64,000 nucleotides of DNA, from positions 62,001 to 126,000 of IMG/VR virus record IMGVR_UViG_3300043409_001877; one strand, 5' to 3'. Shown piece by piece: positions 53,428 through 62,463 of the stretch. The notes beneath the pieces are model-generated. The model saw only the letters and a list, made by a program, of their open reading frames with translations. It had not been told where the DNA came from and did not search any database. The translations under genes were made by a program, and so were the position numbers. The stretch comes from a virus. Numbering within the stretch: position 1 is the first letter of the stretch; every line of letters begins with the position of its first letter.

Positions 53428-54068
53428 TTGGAATTACAATTAATAATATCCTTAGGGATCACATCACACAATTAAAAAAGGTTTATTATACCGTCACAGA
53501 TGAGACGGCTATAGAACCTATAAACCCTTTTGATTTAGAGACTTCATTTCCAAACAAACAGTCAACTGAAATTGTTCAAGAATTTAAAGTTACTGATGAT
53601 ACTTTTTCAGAAGAATTAACATTAAACGAATTAGATGAAACTTTTAATGTATATGAATTTATATATAAAGAAGCTTCGTTTGAAATATTTGGTCGTTCAG
53701 AAGAATCTATTGACGGTTTAATCCGCATGTTAAAAGAGTGGGAGAAAAAATGGAAAGTTAAATTTGTTTTATTAAATAAAGAATCCCCAAGATCAAAATG
53801 TGCCACTCTATTTTTCTTATCTAAAAATGGATTTGATTTAGATACCATTTATTTCCCAACAAAAGATAAAGATTTTTGGAATAATGTTGAGGTTTTAATT
53901 ACAGATAACCCTAAAATATTAAAGTGCAAACCAAAAGATAAAACATCAATCAAGATAATTAATGATTTTAATCTTGATATAAAATCAGATTTTAGTATTA
54001 TTAGATTAGATAATAACACAAAAGAAATTAAGAATATAATAAAAACCATAAAAGAAAAAATTAAATAA
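53421..54068 (+). CDS. Degenerate HAD-fold-like protein, function unknown
   Basis: This is a 215-residue protein. Its start VIGITINNILRD matches the shape of HAD nucleotidases (VIGIDIDGVLRD) but both catalytic Asp are replaced (Thr and Asn). The later region (RMLKEWEKKWKVKFVLLNKE, and FFLSKNGFD...FPTKDKDFWNNVEVLITDNPKIL) has the order of the HAD core with the last motif reduced to VEVLITDNPK. I infer an inactive HAD-like protein or one that binds a phosphorylated ligand. It is preceded by a stem-loop that covers its start. Confidence 0.5.
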   Translation: MVIGITINNILRDHITQLKKVYYTVTDETAIEPINPFDLETSFPNKQSTEIVQEFKVTDDTFSEELTLNELDETFNVYEFIYKEASFEIFGRSEESIDGLIRMLKEWEKKWKVKFVLLNKESPRSKCATLFFLSKNGFDLDTIYFPTKDKDFWNNVEVLITDNPKILKCKPKDKTSIKIINDFNLDIKSDFSIIRLDNNTKEIKNIIKTIKEKIK

Positions 54069-54073
54069 AAAAA

Positions 54074-55150
54074 ATGGAAAAATTAGATGAAACGTTAAAA
54101 AACATTGATTTAGCGATTGAAAAAATTAAAAACAAAGAAAGCAAAATTGTTTTCTTATCACCAGACACAAAAGGAACTGCTAGAGCTAGTGTTGCTTACA
54201 TTTACAGACAAGCGTTAACTTTGAAAAATAATGGCTACCACGTTAGTATTTTACATGAGAAAAATGACTACATGAAACCAGGTTCTTGGTTAGGTGAAGA
54301 GTATGATGCTTTAGAGCATAGCTCAATTGAAGATAATAATTTAACTGTTGGGCCTCAGGACTACATTGTTGTCCCTGAAATTTTTGGTAATGTTTTTGAA
54401 CAAATCCAACAATTACCAATTGATAAAATTATTTTAGTACAATGTCACGATTATCTTTTAGATAGCTTCTCACCAGGTAAGTCTTGGTTAGATTTTGATG
54501 TTAACGAATGTGTTACAACATCAAAAACTTTAAGTGATATGATTGGAGAATTAGTTGGTATTGAAGGTGTTAAATTTGTTAATCCAGGTGTTCCTGAGTT
54601 CTTTAATAAATCAGACAAACCTCAAATGCCGATTGTGTCTATTCATTGTAGAGACCAAAGAAAAGCTGCTAAGATTATTAAAACCTTCTATTTGAAATAT
54701 CCGTTATATCGTTTTATTTCATTTAAAGATATGCATAGTATGGGCGAAAAAGACTTTGCTAAAAATTTAAAAGAATGTGCATTATCTGTTTGGATTGACG
54801 ATGATAGTTCATTTGGTACATTCCCGATTGAGTCTATTAAATCTAATGTCCCAGTAATTGGTAAAGTGCCTAATATCATCCCTGAATGGATGAATGACGA
54901 TAATGGTATTTGGGTTTATGATGAGAATCAAATCCCTGATTTAGTTTTTAATTACATTAAAAATTGGATGGAAGATTCTTTACCTGATAACTTGTTAAAA
55001 GTTGCTGACACATTAAAAGATAAGTATACTATCGAAATTTTTGAAAAAGCAACGGTTGAAATGTATAATGATTTATTTGAAAAGAAATTAACCAAATTAA
55101 ATACAATAAAAGAAAACTTAGAAAAAACTTTAGAAAAAAATGAAAACTAA
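54074..55150 (+). CDS. Probable glycosyltransferase (GT-B like)
   Basis: This is a 358-residue protein. It starts with IVFLSPDTKGTARASVAYIY, then DYIVVPEIFGNVFEQIQQL, ILVQCHDYL, TTSKTLSDMIGEL and FVNPGVPEFF, then LSVWIDDDSSFGTFPIESIK near 235-258, matching the acceptor-side motif of GT-B enzymes (FGTFPIE, with the acidic end residue). The C-terminal helix is charged. It joins the GT2-like gene downstream (11-base overlap), so both probably act on one glycan. Confidence 0.75.
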   Translation: MEKLDETLKNIDLAIEKIKNKESKIVFLSPDTKGTARASVAYIYRQALTLKNNGYHVSILHEKNDYMKPGSWLGEEYDALEHSSIEDNNLTVGPQDYIVVPEIFGNVFEQIQQLPIDKIILVQCHDYLLDSFSPGKSWLDFDVNECVTTSKTLSDMIGELVGIEGVKFVNPGVPEFFNKSDKPQMPIVSIHCRDQRKAAKIIKTFYLKYPLYRFISFKDMHSMGEKDFAKNLKECALSVWIDDDSSFGTFPIESIKSNVPVIGKVPNIIPEWMNDDNGIWVYDENQIPDLVFNYIKNWMEDSLPDNLLKVADTLKDKYTIEIFEKATVEMYNDLFEKKLTKLNTIKENLEKTLEKNEN

Positions 55151-55964
55151 TATAGACTTAACAGTAGTAATCCCTGTACATGCTGTTTCAGACCCAAATT
55201 TTAACCAATTATTAGATGCGGCTTTAATGAGCATTGAAAATAATGAAGTTCACCCAGAAAAAGTAATGATCGTAAGATGTGGTTGTGGTGATGTGAAAGA
55301 AATTGTTGATAATTTAGATAAATCTAAATACACATACAGCCTTGAAATTATTGAAAACACAACAGGTAAATCTTTTCAAAATCAAATGAATTATGCTGCC
55401 ACACAAGTGACAACAAAATACTTTAGTTTATTAGAATTTGATGACGAATTCTCAATCAATTGGTTTAAGAACGTAAAAATTTATAGTGAGGTTTACCCTG
55501 AAACTGAAATGTTTTTACCAATCATCACAGATGTTACAGCTGAAAACAAATTTGTTGGTTTAACCAACGAAGCTGCTTGGGCTTTTAATTTCTCAGACAC
55601 TTTAGGTCAGATTGACCATGAAGTTTTACTTGAATTCCCAAACATCAATCCCGATGGTATGGTTATCAATACAGAAACATTTAAAGCTATTGGTGGTTAT
55701 AAACCATCTATGAGATTAACTTTTAATTACGAATTTTTATTACGCTTCACAAACAACGGTAGAAATATCATGGTAATTCCTAAAATGGGTTACAAACACA
55801 TGAATATGCGTCCAACGTCATTATTTTGGGAATACAAAAACAGTTCGGATGAATCGGTTAAAGTGGAGCCAGATGAGGCTAGATTTTGGATGGAAACAGC
55901 AAAGAGCGAATTTTTTTACAAAGAGGATAGAAACATAAACTATGAGAAAAATGCTACAGCTTAA
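55140..55964 (+). CDS. Glycosyltransferase, GT2-like
   Basis: This is a 274-residue protein: DLTVVIPVHAVSDPNFNQLL at the start is the GT2 nucleotide-binding strand, MIVRCGCGDVKEIVDNLD follows, and SLLEFDDEFSINW (about 98-112) contains the acidic DDE metal-binding site. The C-terminal part (NPDGMVINTETFKAIGGYKP and MRLTFNYEFLLRF) is the acceptor side. It starts inside the previous gene (11-base overlap) and is followed after two bases by the sigma factor, which links the sugar operon physically to the late switch. Confidence 0.85.
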   Translation: MKTNIDLTVVIPVHAVSDPNFNQLLDAALMSIENNEVHPEKVMIVRCGCGDVKEIVDNLDKSKYTYSLEIIENTTGKSFQNQMNYAATQVTTKYFSLLEFDDEFSINWFKNVKIYSEVYPETEMFLPIITDVTAENKFVGLTNEAAWAFNFSDTLGQIDHEVLLEFPNINPDGMVINTETFKAIGGYKPSMRLTFNYEFLLRFTNNGRNIMVIPKMGYKHMNMRPTSLFWEYKNSSDESVKVEPDEARFWMETAKSEFFYKEDRNINYEKNATA

Positions 55965-55966
55965 AG

Positions 55967-56680
55967 ATGTCAAGACCAAAGAAAGACCGCAATTATTATG
56001 GTGTAGATCAAGAAGCTGCGGTTGTTATTTTCTTAAACGCTAAAACAGTAGCGGAAAAAGAAAAGATTTATAGAGAATTCTTACAAGAACCAATCAATAA
56101 AATGATTGAAAGTATTATTAGAACTTATAAATTATATAGACAATCCTATGAATTTAGAGATCTACATGCAGATACTTTATCATTTTTAATGACTAAATTT
56201 GATAAATTCAAACCAGAAAAGGGAAATAAATCTTTTTCATATTTTGGCACAGTATGTAAAAATTACTTATACAATGAGATGATGAAGGAGTATAAAAAAA
56301 ATACGTCCTTCATTAGCATTGATGAAACCGAACAAGATTTTTTAAAAAGAGACGATTTATTATATCGAATTGATGACGGAGAATTAGATTTAACAAATTT
56401 TATTGATAAATTAACATTTTCGATAAAAGAAGAATTAAATGAAGAGGGGTTAAATGACAACGAATTTAAAGTTGGTCACTCATTAGTTAAAATTTTAGAG
56501 GGATGGAAGGAATTGTTCACTCAAAATGAAACAAATAAAAATTCAACTAAATTCAACAAAAACCTTATTTTATTGTATATTAGGAACATGACGGGCTTAA
56601 ATACTAAAGAAATTAGAAATAGCATGAAAAGATTTAAATCTTTATATGTCATTTTTAAGGGTAAATATTTAGAAGAATGA
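55967..56680 (+). CDS. gp55: Late sigma factor, T4 gp55-like
   Basis: This is a 237-residue protein. The region at about 66-113, DLHADTLSFLMTKFDKFKPE and SFSYFGTVCKNYLYNEMM, is a sigma-70 region 2-like core (binding RNA polymerase and the -10 DNA), as found in T4 gp55 (185 residues). The C-terminal part has a helical segment (about 200-235) with LNTKEIRNSMKRF that could be a DNA-recognition helix. It should direct RNA polymerase to late promoters. The TATTTAT boxes in this window are the likely targets. It is two bases after the last glycosyltransferase. Confidence 0.8.
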   Translation: MSRPKKDRNYYGVDQEAAVVIFLNAKTVAEKEKIYREFLQEPINKMIESIIRTYKLYRQSYEFRDLHADTLSFLMTKFDKFKPEKGNKSFSYFGTVCKNYLYNEMMKEYKKNTSFISIDETEQDFLKRDDLLYRIDDGELDLTNFIDKLTFSIKEELNEEGLNDNEFKVGHSLVKILEGWKELFTQNETNKNSTKFNKNLILLYIRNMTGLNTKEIRNSMKRFKSLYVIFKGKYLEE

Positions 56681-56690
56681 TATTTATAGT
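56679..56690 (+). promoter_or_regulatory. Candidate late promoter box for the second virion cluster
   Basis: GATATTTATAGT, with TATTTAT (56681-56687) ending 17 bases before the ATG of the next gene and overlapping the stop codon region of the sigma gene. The first 11 bases equal the boxes at 37150 and, on the minus strand, 28818. Confidence 0.5.
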
Positions 56691-56704
56691 TAAACAATAT
56701 CATT

Positions 56705-57082
56705 ATGATACAGAATCAAAAGAAAAAAAAGGTTGACGTAACCGAAGAAAGCATGAAAGAACTCATGCAAGAAACATACAACGAGATTGTTGACGAGCGA
56801 AATAAAGCTCTCACAGCTTATAAAAAATTTAGTAAAGACATCAACGAAAACTCTGACATCGCACTAGTAGGTAAGATTACTAACGATTTACTTAAAATTA
56901 TTGATGGTACAATAGAAAAAAAACTAAGATTAATTAAAATACAAAGCGATGTTCTCTATAAAAACGGTAAAACAACAGGTGAAGCTGCACCGTCAATGAC
57001 TATAACTGAGGATGATCGTAAATGGGCTGAAGAGTTCATGAAAAGACAACCAGAAACTAATAACGAAAAAGAATACGAATAA
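56705..57082 (+). CDS. Small helical protein of unknown function
   Basis: This is a 125-residue, highly charged, helical protein. I do not recognise it. Residues 1-95 look like two or three long helices, with a polar C-terminal tail. It opens the plus-strand virion cluster with its own late box and lies two bases before the 656-residue gene. Small helical proteins of this kind can be terminase small subunits, scaffold fragments or sigma-associated co-activators; nothing in the sequence decides between them. Confidence 0.55.
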   Translation: MIQNQKKKKVDVTEESMKELMQETYNEIVDERNKALTAYKKFSKDINENSDIALVGKITNDLLKIIDGTIEKKLRLIKIQSDVLYKNGKTTGEAAPSMTITEDDRKWAEEFMKRQPETNNEKEYE

Positions 57083-57084
57083 TA

Positions 57085-59055
57085 ATGGGTCAACAAAGCG
57101 AAATTTTTACTAAATACAGGTCATTATTTAACAGTAATAGTGTTAAAAAGGGTGAAAGTGAGACCAGTAGAAAGTTAGACAATATGGATTTTGTTGACTT
57201 TTTATTTGAGATGGTTCGTGCAACCAAAGGTCAAAAACAATTTAAGAATATAATATTAAAAGGTAGTTTATCTAAATTAAAGAAAGCTGACGAATTAAAT
57301 GATATTATAATAAAACAACTATTGGCTGATTTTGGTTGTGATGAAACCTTATTAATACCCACAAAATACACAACGAAGGCTACTATTGGCGTTGAATTAG
57401 ATAAAGCTGAAGTTGACGCTTTTGGTTTATTGGGTGTTGATCCAGATAAAAAACCAGGTAATTATATTTACGAGGGTAATGACCCTAAGAAACATATGAA
57501 TTATGTTTTTTATAGGGCTCAAGGGGCTACAAGCAAAAACCCTTTAACTGTTAATTATAAAGATAGGGTTTTATATACGATATATTCCGTATCACCAAAT
57601 ACATTTATGTTTAAATTTGGTGAATTTTATGAAAATAGATTATTTGGAGAATGGCTTAAAGATTACGTTACTTTAATAAATCCGATATTTAATATGGTTA
57701 ATTTTACGGCTATTTTAATTGATTTATTGACTGGTGCAATATCTTTAAAAGCTAAAAAAAATAAAGACGAAATAAAAAAAGAAAGTGGTATCATTAAAGC
57801 TCTTCAAAAATTATTTGGTTTTTGTTCAGAAACGCCAACAAATAATGGTGATGCTTCTAAATCAGCTAATGATTTATTAAAAAATCAATTAGCCAATAAT
57901 CCAAAATCTAATGGTGATGGTCAGACTGGCACCCAGGTTGGTTTTGGTGACCTAAACAACAATAATAATACTGGTGGTCAAGAGGAAACGGATCCGTTTA
58001 ATTTTGATGCAACTGATTTGGATGAAATTGAAAGGGATGCTACTTTAAGATCTTCTGGTAAAATAAGATTCTCAACATGTGGTGATTTAGATATTGATAT
58101 TAACCCAGATGATATTATAGCTGGTTTAGATGAGTTATTTGCTAACTCTAATGCTAGTGAAATATATAGTTATGGTGACTCAAGTGTTGATAATCAATTA
58201 CCAAATACAAGTGATTTGCAAAACGCTAACATTGATGGTGCCCCTTATGACAATTCAAAAATAGACGCAAATGTAGATAAGGCTGCTGATTTTTTTGATA
58301 ACGCCTTAAACCAAGGGGCTCAAAAAGCCTTAGATGGTGGTGAGGATAGTATTAAAATTAACTTACCAAGCATGAATGCTGAATTACAGTTAAACATATT
58401 AAAAGCTATACCATACGCTTTAATGCGTTTAATTTTAACACCTAAATTATTACTAGTACCCAAATTACATTCTGTGTTAAGTGGTAACACAAGTAAACAA
58501 CCAGTAGAAGATTTCATTAAAAAAATGAAAATTACAATTTCTAAAATTGGGGAAAAAATAACTAATTTATTAATACAAAACATATTTGATTCTATTAAAG
58601 CCGATTTAATAAAATTAGGTAAAGATTTGATTAAAGAATATCTTAAACAACGAGGTCTTGATTTTACTGCGACTTATCAATCACTATTAATGTTATTAAA
58701 TTTATTTAAAGGTGGTGGTGGTGGTTGTGGTGGTGTGTTAGCTAAATTATTAAAATTACTTAACTTTGTACCACCAATACCTCAACCCCCAGTTCCACCA
58801 CCATTAATTTTAGTCGGTGGGGCTATGAAGCCTGGTATGAATAAAGTAGCCTTAGTTAACGGTATCAAATCAAAATTAACTGAAAAAGGTATTGAAACAG
58901 CACCAACATTACCAGATGGTACACCAAACAATATGATGATAGCAATTGAAGTAACTGTGGGTGAAATGTTAACACATATAAAGACAAGCTCAACAGTACA
59001 AACATTCGGTATAGGGCCTACAGGCCCTGTTGCTGGTTACGGACAAATACAATAA
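57085..59055 (+). CDS. Probable virion protein, unrecognised
   Basis: This is a 656-residue protein. Residues 1-220 mix helices and strands, with a hydrophobic stretch (about 205-230, NPIFNMVNFTAILIDLLTGAIS). The middle (about 245-310) is a Gly/Asn/Asp/Thr-rich low-complexity linker, and the C-terminal third has a Gly/Cys run (KGGGGGCGG) near 545 followed by a Pro-rich segment (PPIPQPPVPPP). It lies upstream of a small helical gene and the gp5-like hub candidate, so a baseplate or tail-tip role is possible. I cannot name the family. Confidence 0.55.
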   Translation: MGQQSEIFTKYRSLFNSNSVKKGESETSRKLDNMDFVDFLFEMVRATKGQKQFKNIILKGSLSKLKKADELNDIIIKQLLADFGCDETLLIPTKYTTKATIGVELDKAEVDAFGLLGVDPDKKPGNYIYEGNDPKKHMNYVFYRAQGATSKNPLTVNYKDRVLYTIYSVSPNTFMFKFGEFYENRLFGEWLKDYVTLINPIFNMVNFTAILIDLLTGAISLKAKKNKDEIKKESGIIKALQKLFGFCSETPTNNGDASKSANDLLKNQLANNPKSNGDGQTGTQVGFGDLNNNNNTGGQEETDPFNFDATDLDEIERDATLRSSGKIRFSTCGDLDIDINPDDIIAGLDELFANSNASEIYSYGDSSVDNQLPNTSDLQNANIDGAPYDNSKIDANVDKAADFFDNALNQGAQKALDGGEDSIKINLPSMNAELQLNILKAIPYALMRLILTPKLLLVPKLHSVLSGNTSKQPVEDFIKKMKITISKIGEKITNLLIQNIFDSIKADLIKLGKDLIKEYLKQRGLDFTATYQSLLMLLNLFKGGGGGCGGVLAKLLKLLNFVPPIPQPPVPPPLILVGGAMKPGMNKVALVNGIKSKLTEKGIETAPTLPDGTPNNMMIAIEVTVGEMLTHIKTSSTVQTFGIGPTGPVAGYGQIQ

Positions 59056-59065
59056 TATTATATTT

Positions 59066-59284
59066 ATGAAAAACGAAAAATTACAAGAGCTTATAGATAC
59101 ACATGGTAGCAAATCAAATAAAGATTTAGCTAATATTTTATTAACTTTAAAAGCTGATTTTGAAAATATAAAAAAAACAATTATTGAATTAACTGAAACT
59201 CTTGAAGAAGTTGAAGTAACTTACGATCACGTTTATAATGAACTGCAAAAAAGGTTAAAATTTAAAGATACGGATGAAAGCTGA
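59066..59284 (+). CDS. Small helical protein
   Basis: This is a 72-residue protein, almost all helix, with a heptad-like pattern (LQELIDTHG, LADNILLTLKADFENIKKTI-like). I set the start at the ATG (59066), because the upstream in-frame TTG would overlap the previous gene. The stop overlaps the start of the gp5-like gene by 11 bases. It may form a coiled coil and act as an assembly partner of the hub protein. Confidence 0.6.
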   Translation: MKNEKLQELIDTHGSKSNKDLANILLTLKADFENIKKTIIELTETLEEVEVTYDHVYNELQKRLKFKDTDES

Positions 59285-60941
59285 TTACGTTATAGGTATT
59301 TGTGTTAGTAATGACGATCCTAAAAATTTAGGGCGAATAAGAGCTATCCCTTTAACTGATTTGGGTACAAACGCTTCGTCAAACCAAGTTAAAAATTATG
59401 TAGTACAACAAGACACTATGGCTGAGGCTTCTAAATTATACAAACCTTGGGTTATGACATACTCAACATCTGTTAATGGAGACGCTTACAGAGAAAAAGA
59501 TAAATTTTTATGTGAACCGTACTTACCTAAAAATATTGGTTTAATACCAAATTTTGGTCAACTAGTTAAAATACTAAAGTATGATGAAAACACACAACCC
59601 AATGAATTTATAGGGCCTTACACCATTGATCAAATCACATTAACAGAACAATTTTATGCTATTGTTAGTAACTTACAAAAAAATAATGATTTAGCAAGTG
59701 TAATACCTAATAAATCAAAAACATGGTTATCTGGTTATAAAAATGAACAAGTAATTGTTGGTGGTGATGAATTTATTGCACGTTTAGATTATATTGGTTC
59801 GGATAAAACTAAAAAAACAACATACCCATTCATACAATTATCACAATTTAGTAATAGTTCTAAAATGGTTTTATTAACAAAATCTGTGGACGTAACACCA
59901 GACCCTAGAATAGATTTTATATGTCAATTATATATTAATTACACACCAAAAACAACAGCAACTGATAAAAATATTATAGGTACAATTTTATTATTTGATG
60001 CTAAAGTGTTAAAAAATTCACAAGGTACTATTGGCTTAACTAAAAAAACAATTTTACCTAAAAATGAATATATAACAAGGGGTTCCGATAATTATTTAGT
60101 TAAACATTTAATAAATAGTAATGATTTTTCAAATTTTAAAGCTATAGTTGATAACATATTAAGATCCTACGAAAATAAAACTGAAGTAGCTTATTTTAAT
60201 ATGAATGTAACATCAAATACTCAAAAAATAGAAGATGCTAAACACACAATTATTGTAACCAATAAAATACCAGATAGCCCAAATAGTGGTGGGGCTACAT
60301 CACCCAGGAATATTGTCAGCGGATTAAAGAATTGGATATTTAGATTAAAACCAGATACTAATATTAATAATTACGTTGGTACTTTTACACAACCAAATTT
60401 ACCAAATAATAATATTGAAACAATTAAATATAATGATTTTGTTGCGTTAGATTCTTTTATAACAAAGTATAAAAATTTTATTCCGTATGGAGCTGAATTA
60501 AAAAATAACACCCCAAAATTTGAAAACCAGACTACCTTCTACCCTGAACCAACAAATGAAAAACAATCAACGTATATAACATATAGTGATAAATTTATAT
60601 TTCTAAGTAGCAAAAAAAATCCAGATAAAATAAGCACTACCAACAATACTGATGGATTATCATCTGAAGATGTGGCTAAGCTTTTAAATAGGATTGAGGA
60701 TCCTAATAAAGTAAACCCCGATAAAACATATGGGGTTATTCGTGGTGAAAGGTTAATAGATTTACTTAAAAATTTACTTGTGGCGTTTAAAAATCATGGG
60801 CATACGGCTGGAGTTCCAGTGGTTGGTTCTCTAGCTCAAACATCAATAATAGAAATTGATGCGATTTTAGAGAGTATAAACAAAGAATTAGATGTTAATT
60901 CAGATGGTATTATAATTAATCATAACTTTAGACATAATTAA
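59274..60941 (+). CDS. Baseplate hub protein candidate, gp5-like OB-fold domain
   Basis: This is a 555-residue protein. The N-terminus ADYVIGICVSNDDPKNLGRI (3-22) followed by AIPL, and KFLCEPYLPKNIGLIPNFGQ with LVKIL (about 82-106), has the layout of the OB-fold domain of T4 gp5 and VgrG-type hubs, which reads GxVxxxxDPxxxGRVRV and then a P..G..V.V strand. No lysozyme motif was found. A C-terminal section near 480-550 includes a His-rich HGHTAG and ends in the short basic/Asn stretch INHNFRHN, which could bind the needle. Assignment is moderate. Confidence 0.5.
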   Translation: MKADYVIGICVSNDDPKNLGRIRAIPLTDLGTNASSNQVKNYVVQQDTMAEASKLYKPWVMTYSTSVNGDAYREKDKFLCEPYLPKNIGLIPNFGQLVKILKYDENTQPNEFIGPYTIDQITLTEQFYAIVSNLQKNNDLASVIPNKSKTWLSGYKNEQVIVGGDEFIARLDYIGSDKTKKTTYPFIQLSQFSNSSKMVLLTKSVDVTPDPRIDFICQLYINYTPKTTATDKNIIGTILLFDAKVLKNSQGTIGLTKKTILPKNEYITRGSDNYLVKHLINSNDFSNFKAIVDNILRSYENKTEVAYFNMNVTSNTQKIEDAKHTIIVTNKIPDSPNSGGATSPRNIVSGLKNWIFRLKPDTNINNYVGTFTQPNLPNNNIETIKYNDFVALDSFITKYKNFIPYGAELKNNTPKFENQTTFYPEPTNEKQSTYITYSDKFIFLSSKKNPDKISTTNNTDGLSSEDVAKLLNRIEDPNKVNPDKTYGVIRGERLIDLLKNLLVAFKNHGHTAGVPVVGSLAQTSIIEIDAILESINKELDVNSDGIIINHNFRHN

Positions 60942-60954
60942 AATATTTATTAAC

Positions 60955-62463
60955 ATGGGAATATACCGCACATACTTTGACAAGAATAACACTATAATTA
61001 AAGATTCTGATGTTAACACTGGTAGAAACCAGGTTTCTGAGTTATATTTTGGTGAAAATATCAGCAGACTTTTGTTTTATTGTTCATTTGATGAGCTTAA
61101 AAATAAGGTAGATGGTAAAGAAATTATATTGGAAAATAATGTTAAACATTATTTAAAAATAAAAAATACATCCAATTTTGATATAACAGCTTATTTATCA
61201 GATAGTAATGATTTGGTATTTAGTGATAAATACAGATCATCATCTTTTGATTTGGAGTTAAGATCAATGAAAGAATTTTGGGATGAAGGTATGGGGTATG
61301 ATTTTCAGTTAAGCCCAATAGCAAGACCCCAAGATAGAGATTTTAGCAAAGAACCGTCTAATTGGTTTAACGGTACTTTAGCCAAAACATTTTTAAACCC
61401 AGGTGGTACGTTATCAGACAACATAATAGGTACACAACATTTTGATAAAGGGAATGAAGATGTTCTAATTGATATTACTAGTTTTGTTAATGACGTTCTA
61501 ATCAATGGTATAACCACAGGAATAACCACAGGAATAACCACAGGAATAACCACAGGAATTACAACTGGTATAACTACTGGTATAACTACTGGGTCTACAA
61601 TTACAACGGGCATAACCACAGGAATAACTACTGGTTATACAACTGGAATAACTTATAATTACCAAGGATTCTGTTTAAAATATACCGATACTTATGAAAC
61701 GTTAATTTTTGACGATTTAAGGTCTTATGTTTTAGGTTTATTCACAAAATACACACAAACGTTTTTTGAACCGTTTATAGAGACTGTTTATGACGATCAT
61801 ATTAACGACAATAGAGTTGATTTTTATTTAAATAAAGTGAATAACTTATATCTGTATGTTAATGTGGATGGTGGCATGAGCAATCTCGATCAATTGCCTG
61901 TGTGTAAAATAAATAATATCCCCTATACAGTTAAACAAAAAACAAAAGGTGTTTATTATGCTGAAATATTTGCATCTGGCGACACCTTTGATTCGTATGT
62001 TGAATATAACGATATCTGGTCTAACATTAAAATTAACGGTGTTAATAGACCAGATATTAGAATGAAATTTATACCTAAAGAAGATACCGATTATTATCAA
62101 ATAGGTTCTGATGTCATGGAACCAACAAGATACGGTATATCTTTAAGTGGTATTAAACGTGAAGAAAAAATAGGTCAGGGTGAGAAGAGAAAAGTCTACG
62201 TTCATTTAAGAAAACCATATACTGTCGAACAAAATGATGTTTTATCTAAAGTTTATTATAGATTATATATTAAACAAGGTGCTAATCAAGTTGAAATAGT
62301 TAATTGGCAAAATATTGATAAAACTTATAACTCAAATAGCTTTACTATTGATACAACATGGTTAGTTCCACAAGTTTATTATATCGACATCAAAGTTGAA
62401 AGAAATGGTGAACTCAACCAATATAATGAAGAGTTGAAATTCACAATAGTAAGTAAATTCTAA
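60955..62463 (+). CDS. Probable virion protein with GITT tandem repeats
   Basis: This is a 502-residue protein. Residues 185-234 consist of a near-perfect tetrapeptide repeat GITT (seven in a row, then four variant or spaced units). This stretch is probably a beta-rich spacer between an N-terminal domain (1-180) and a C-terminal domain (235-502) rich in Asp, Tyr and beta strands. Two features, ARPQDRDFSKEPSNWFNG and a later Asp-rich loop, may be surface loops. The role is unknown; cell attachment or baseplate spacer is plausible. It starts 13 bases after the gp5-like gene. Confidence 0.6.
   Translation: MGIYRTYFDKNNTIIKDSDVNTGRNQVSELYFGENISRLLFYCSFDELKNKVDGKEIILENNVKHYLKIKNTSNFDITAYLSDSNDLVFSDKYRSSSFDLELRSMKEFWDEGMGYDFQLSPIARPQDRDFSKEPSNWFNGTLAKTFLNPGGTLSDNIIGTQHFDKGNEDVLIDITSFVNDVLINGITTGITTGITTGITTGITTGITTGITTGSTITTGITTGITTGYTTGITYNYQGFCLKYTDTYETLIFDDLRSYVLGLFTKYTQTFFEPFIETVYDDHINDNRVDFYLNKVNNLYLYVNVDGGMSNLDQLPVCKINNIPYTVKQKTKGVYYAEIFASGDTFDSYVEYNDIWSNIKINGVNRPDIRMKFIPKEDTDYYQIGSDVMEPTRYGISLSGIKREEKIGQGEKRKVYVHLRKPYTVEQNDVLSKVYYRLYIKQGANQVEIVNWQNIDKTYNSNSFTIDTTWLVPQVYYIDIKVERNGELNQYNEELKFTIVSKF
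61507..61656 (+). repeat. 12-base tandem repeat encoding GITT
   Basis: The units are 12 bases long (three consecutive copies of GGAATAACCACA), each encoding Gly-Ile-Thr-Thr. About ten copies occur between 61507 and 61656, with decay at the right end (GSTITT, GYTT, GITY). Because the unit is a multiple of three, changes in copy number keep the frame. Confidence 0.85.

Noticed and set aside
59030-59284. The upstream TTG start of the small helical gene before the hub candidate
   Set aside because: It would overlap the previous gene and add a non-matching leader; the ATG at 59066 is simpler.
60944-60950. TATTTAT just before the 502-residue gene, and the similar one at 59061
   Set aside because: The motif lies 4 bases before or runs into the ATG, so it cannot be a promoter for that gene; in such AT-rich DNA single matches are expected by chance.
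61305-61619. A minus-strand frame reading VIPVVIPV repeats
   Set aside because: It is only the antisense reading of the GITT-coding repeat in the 502-residue gene.
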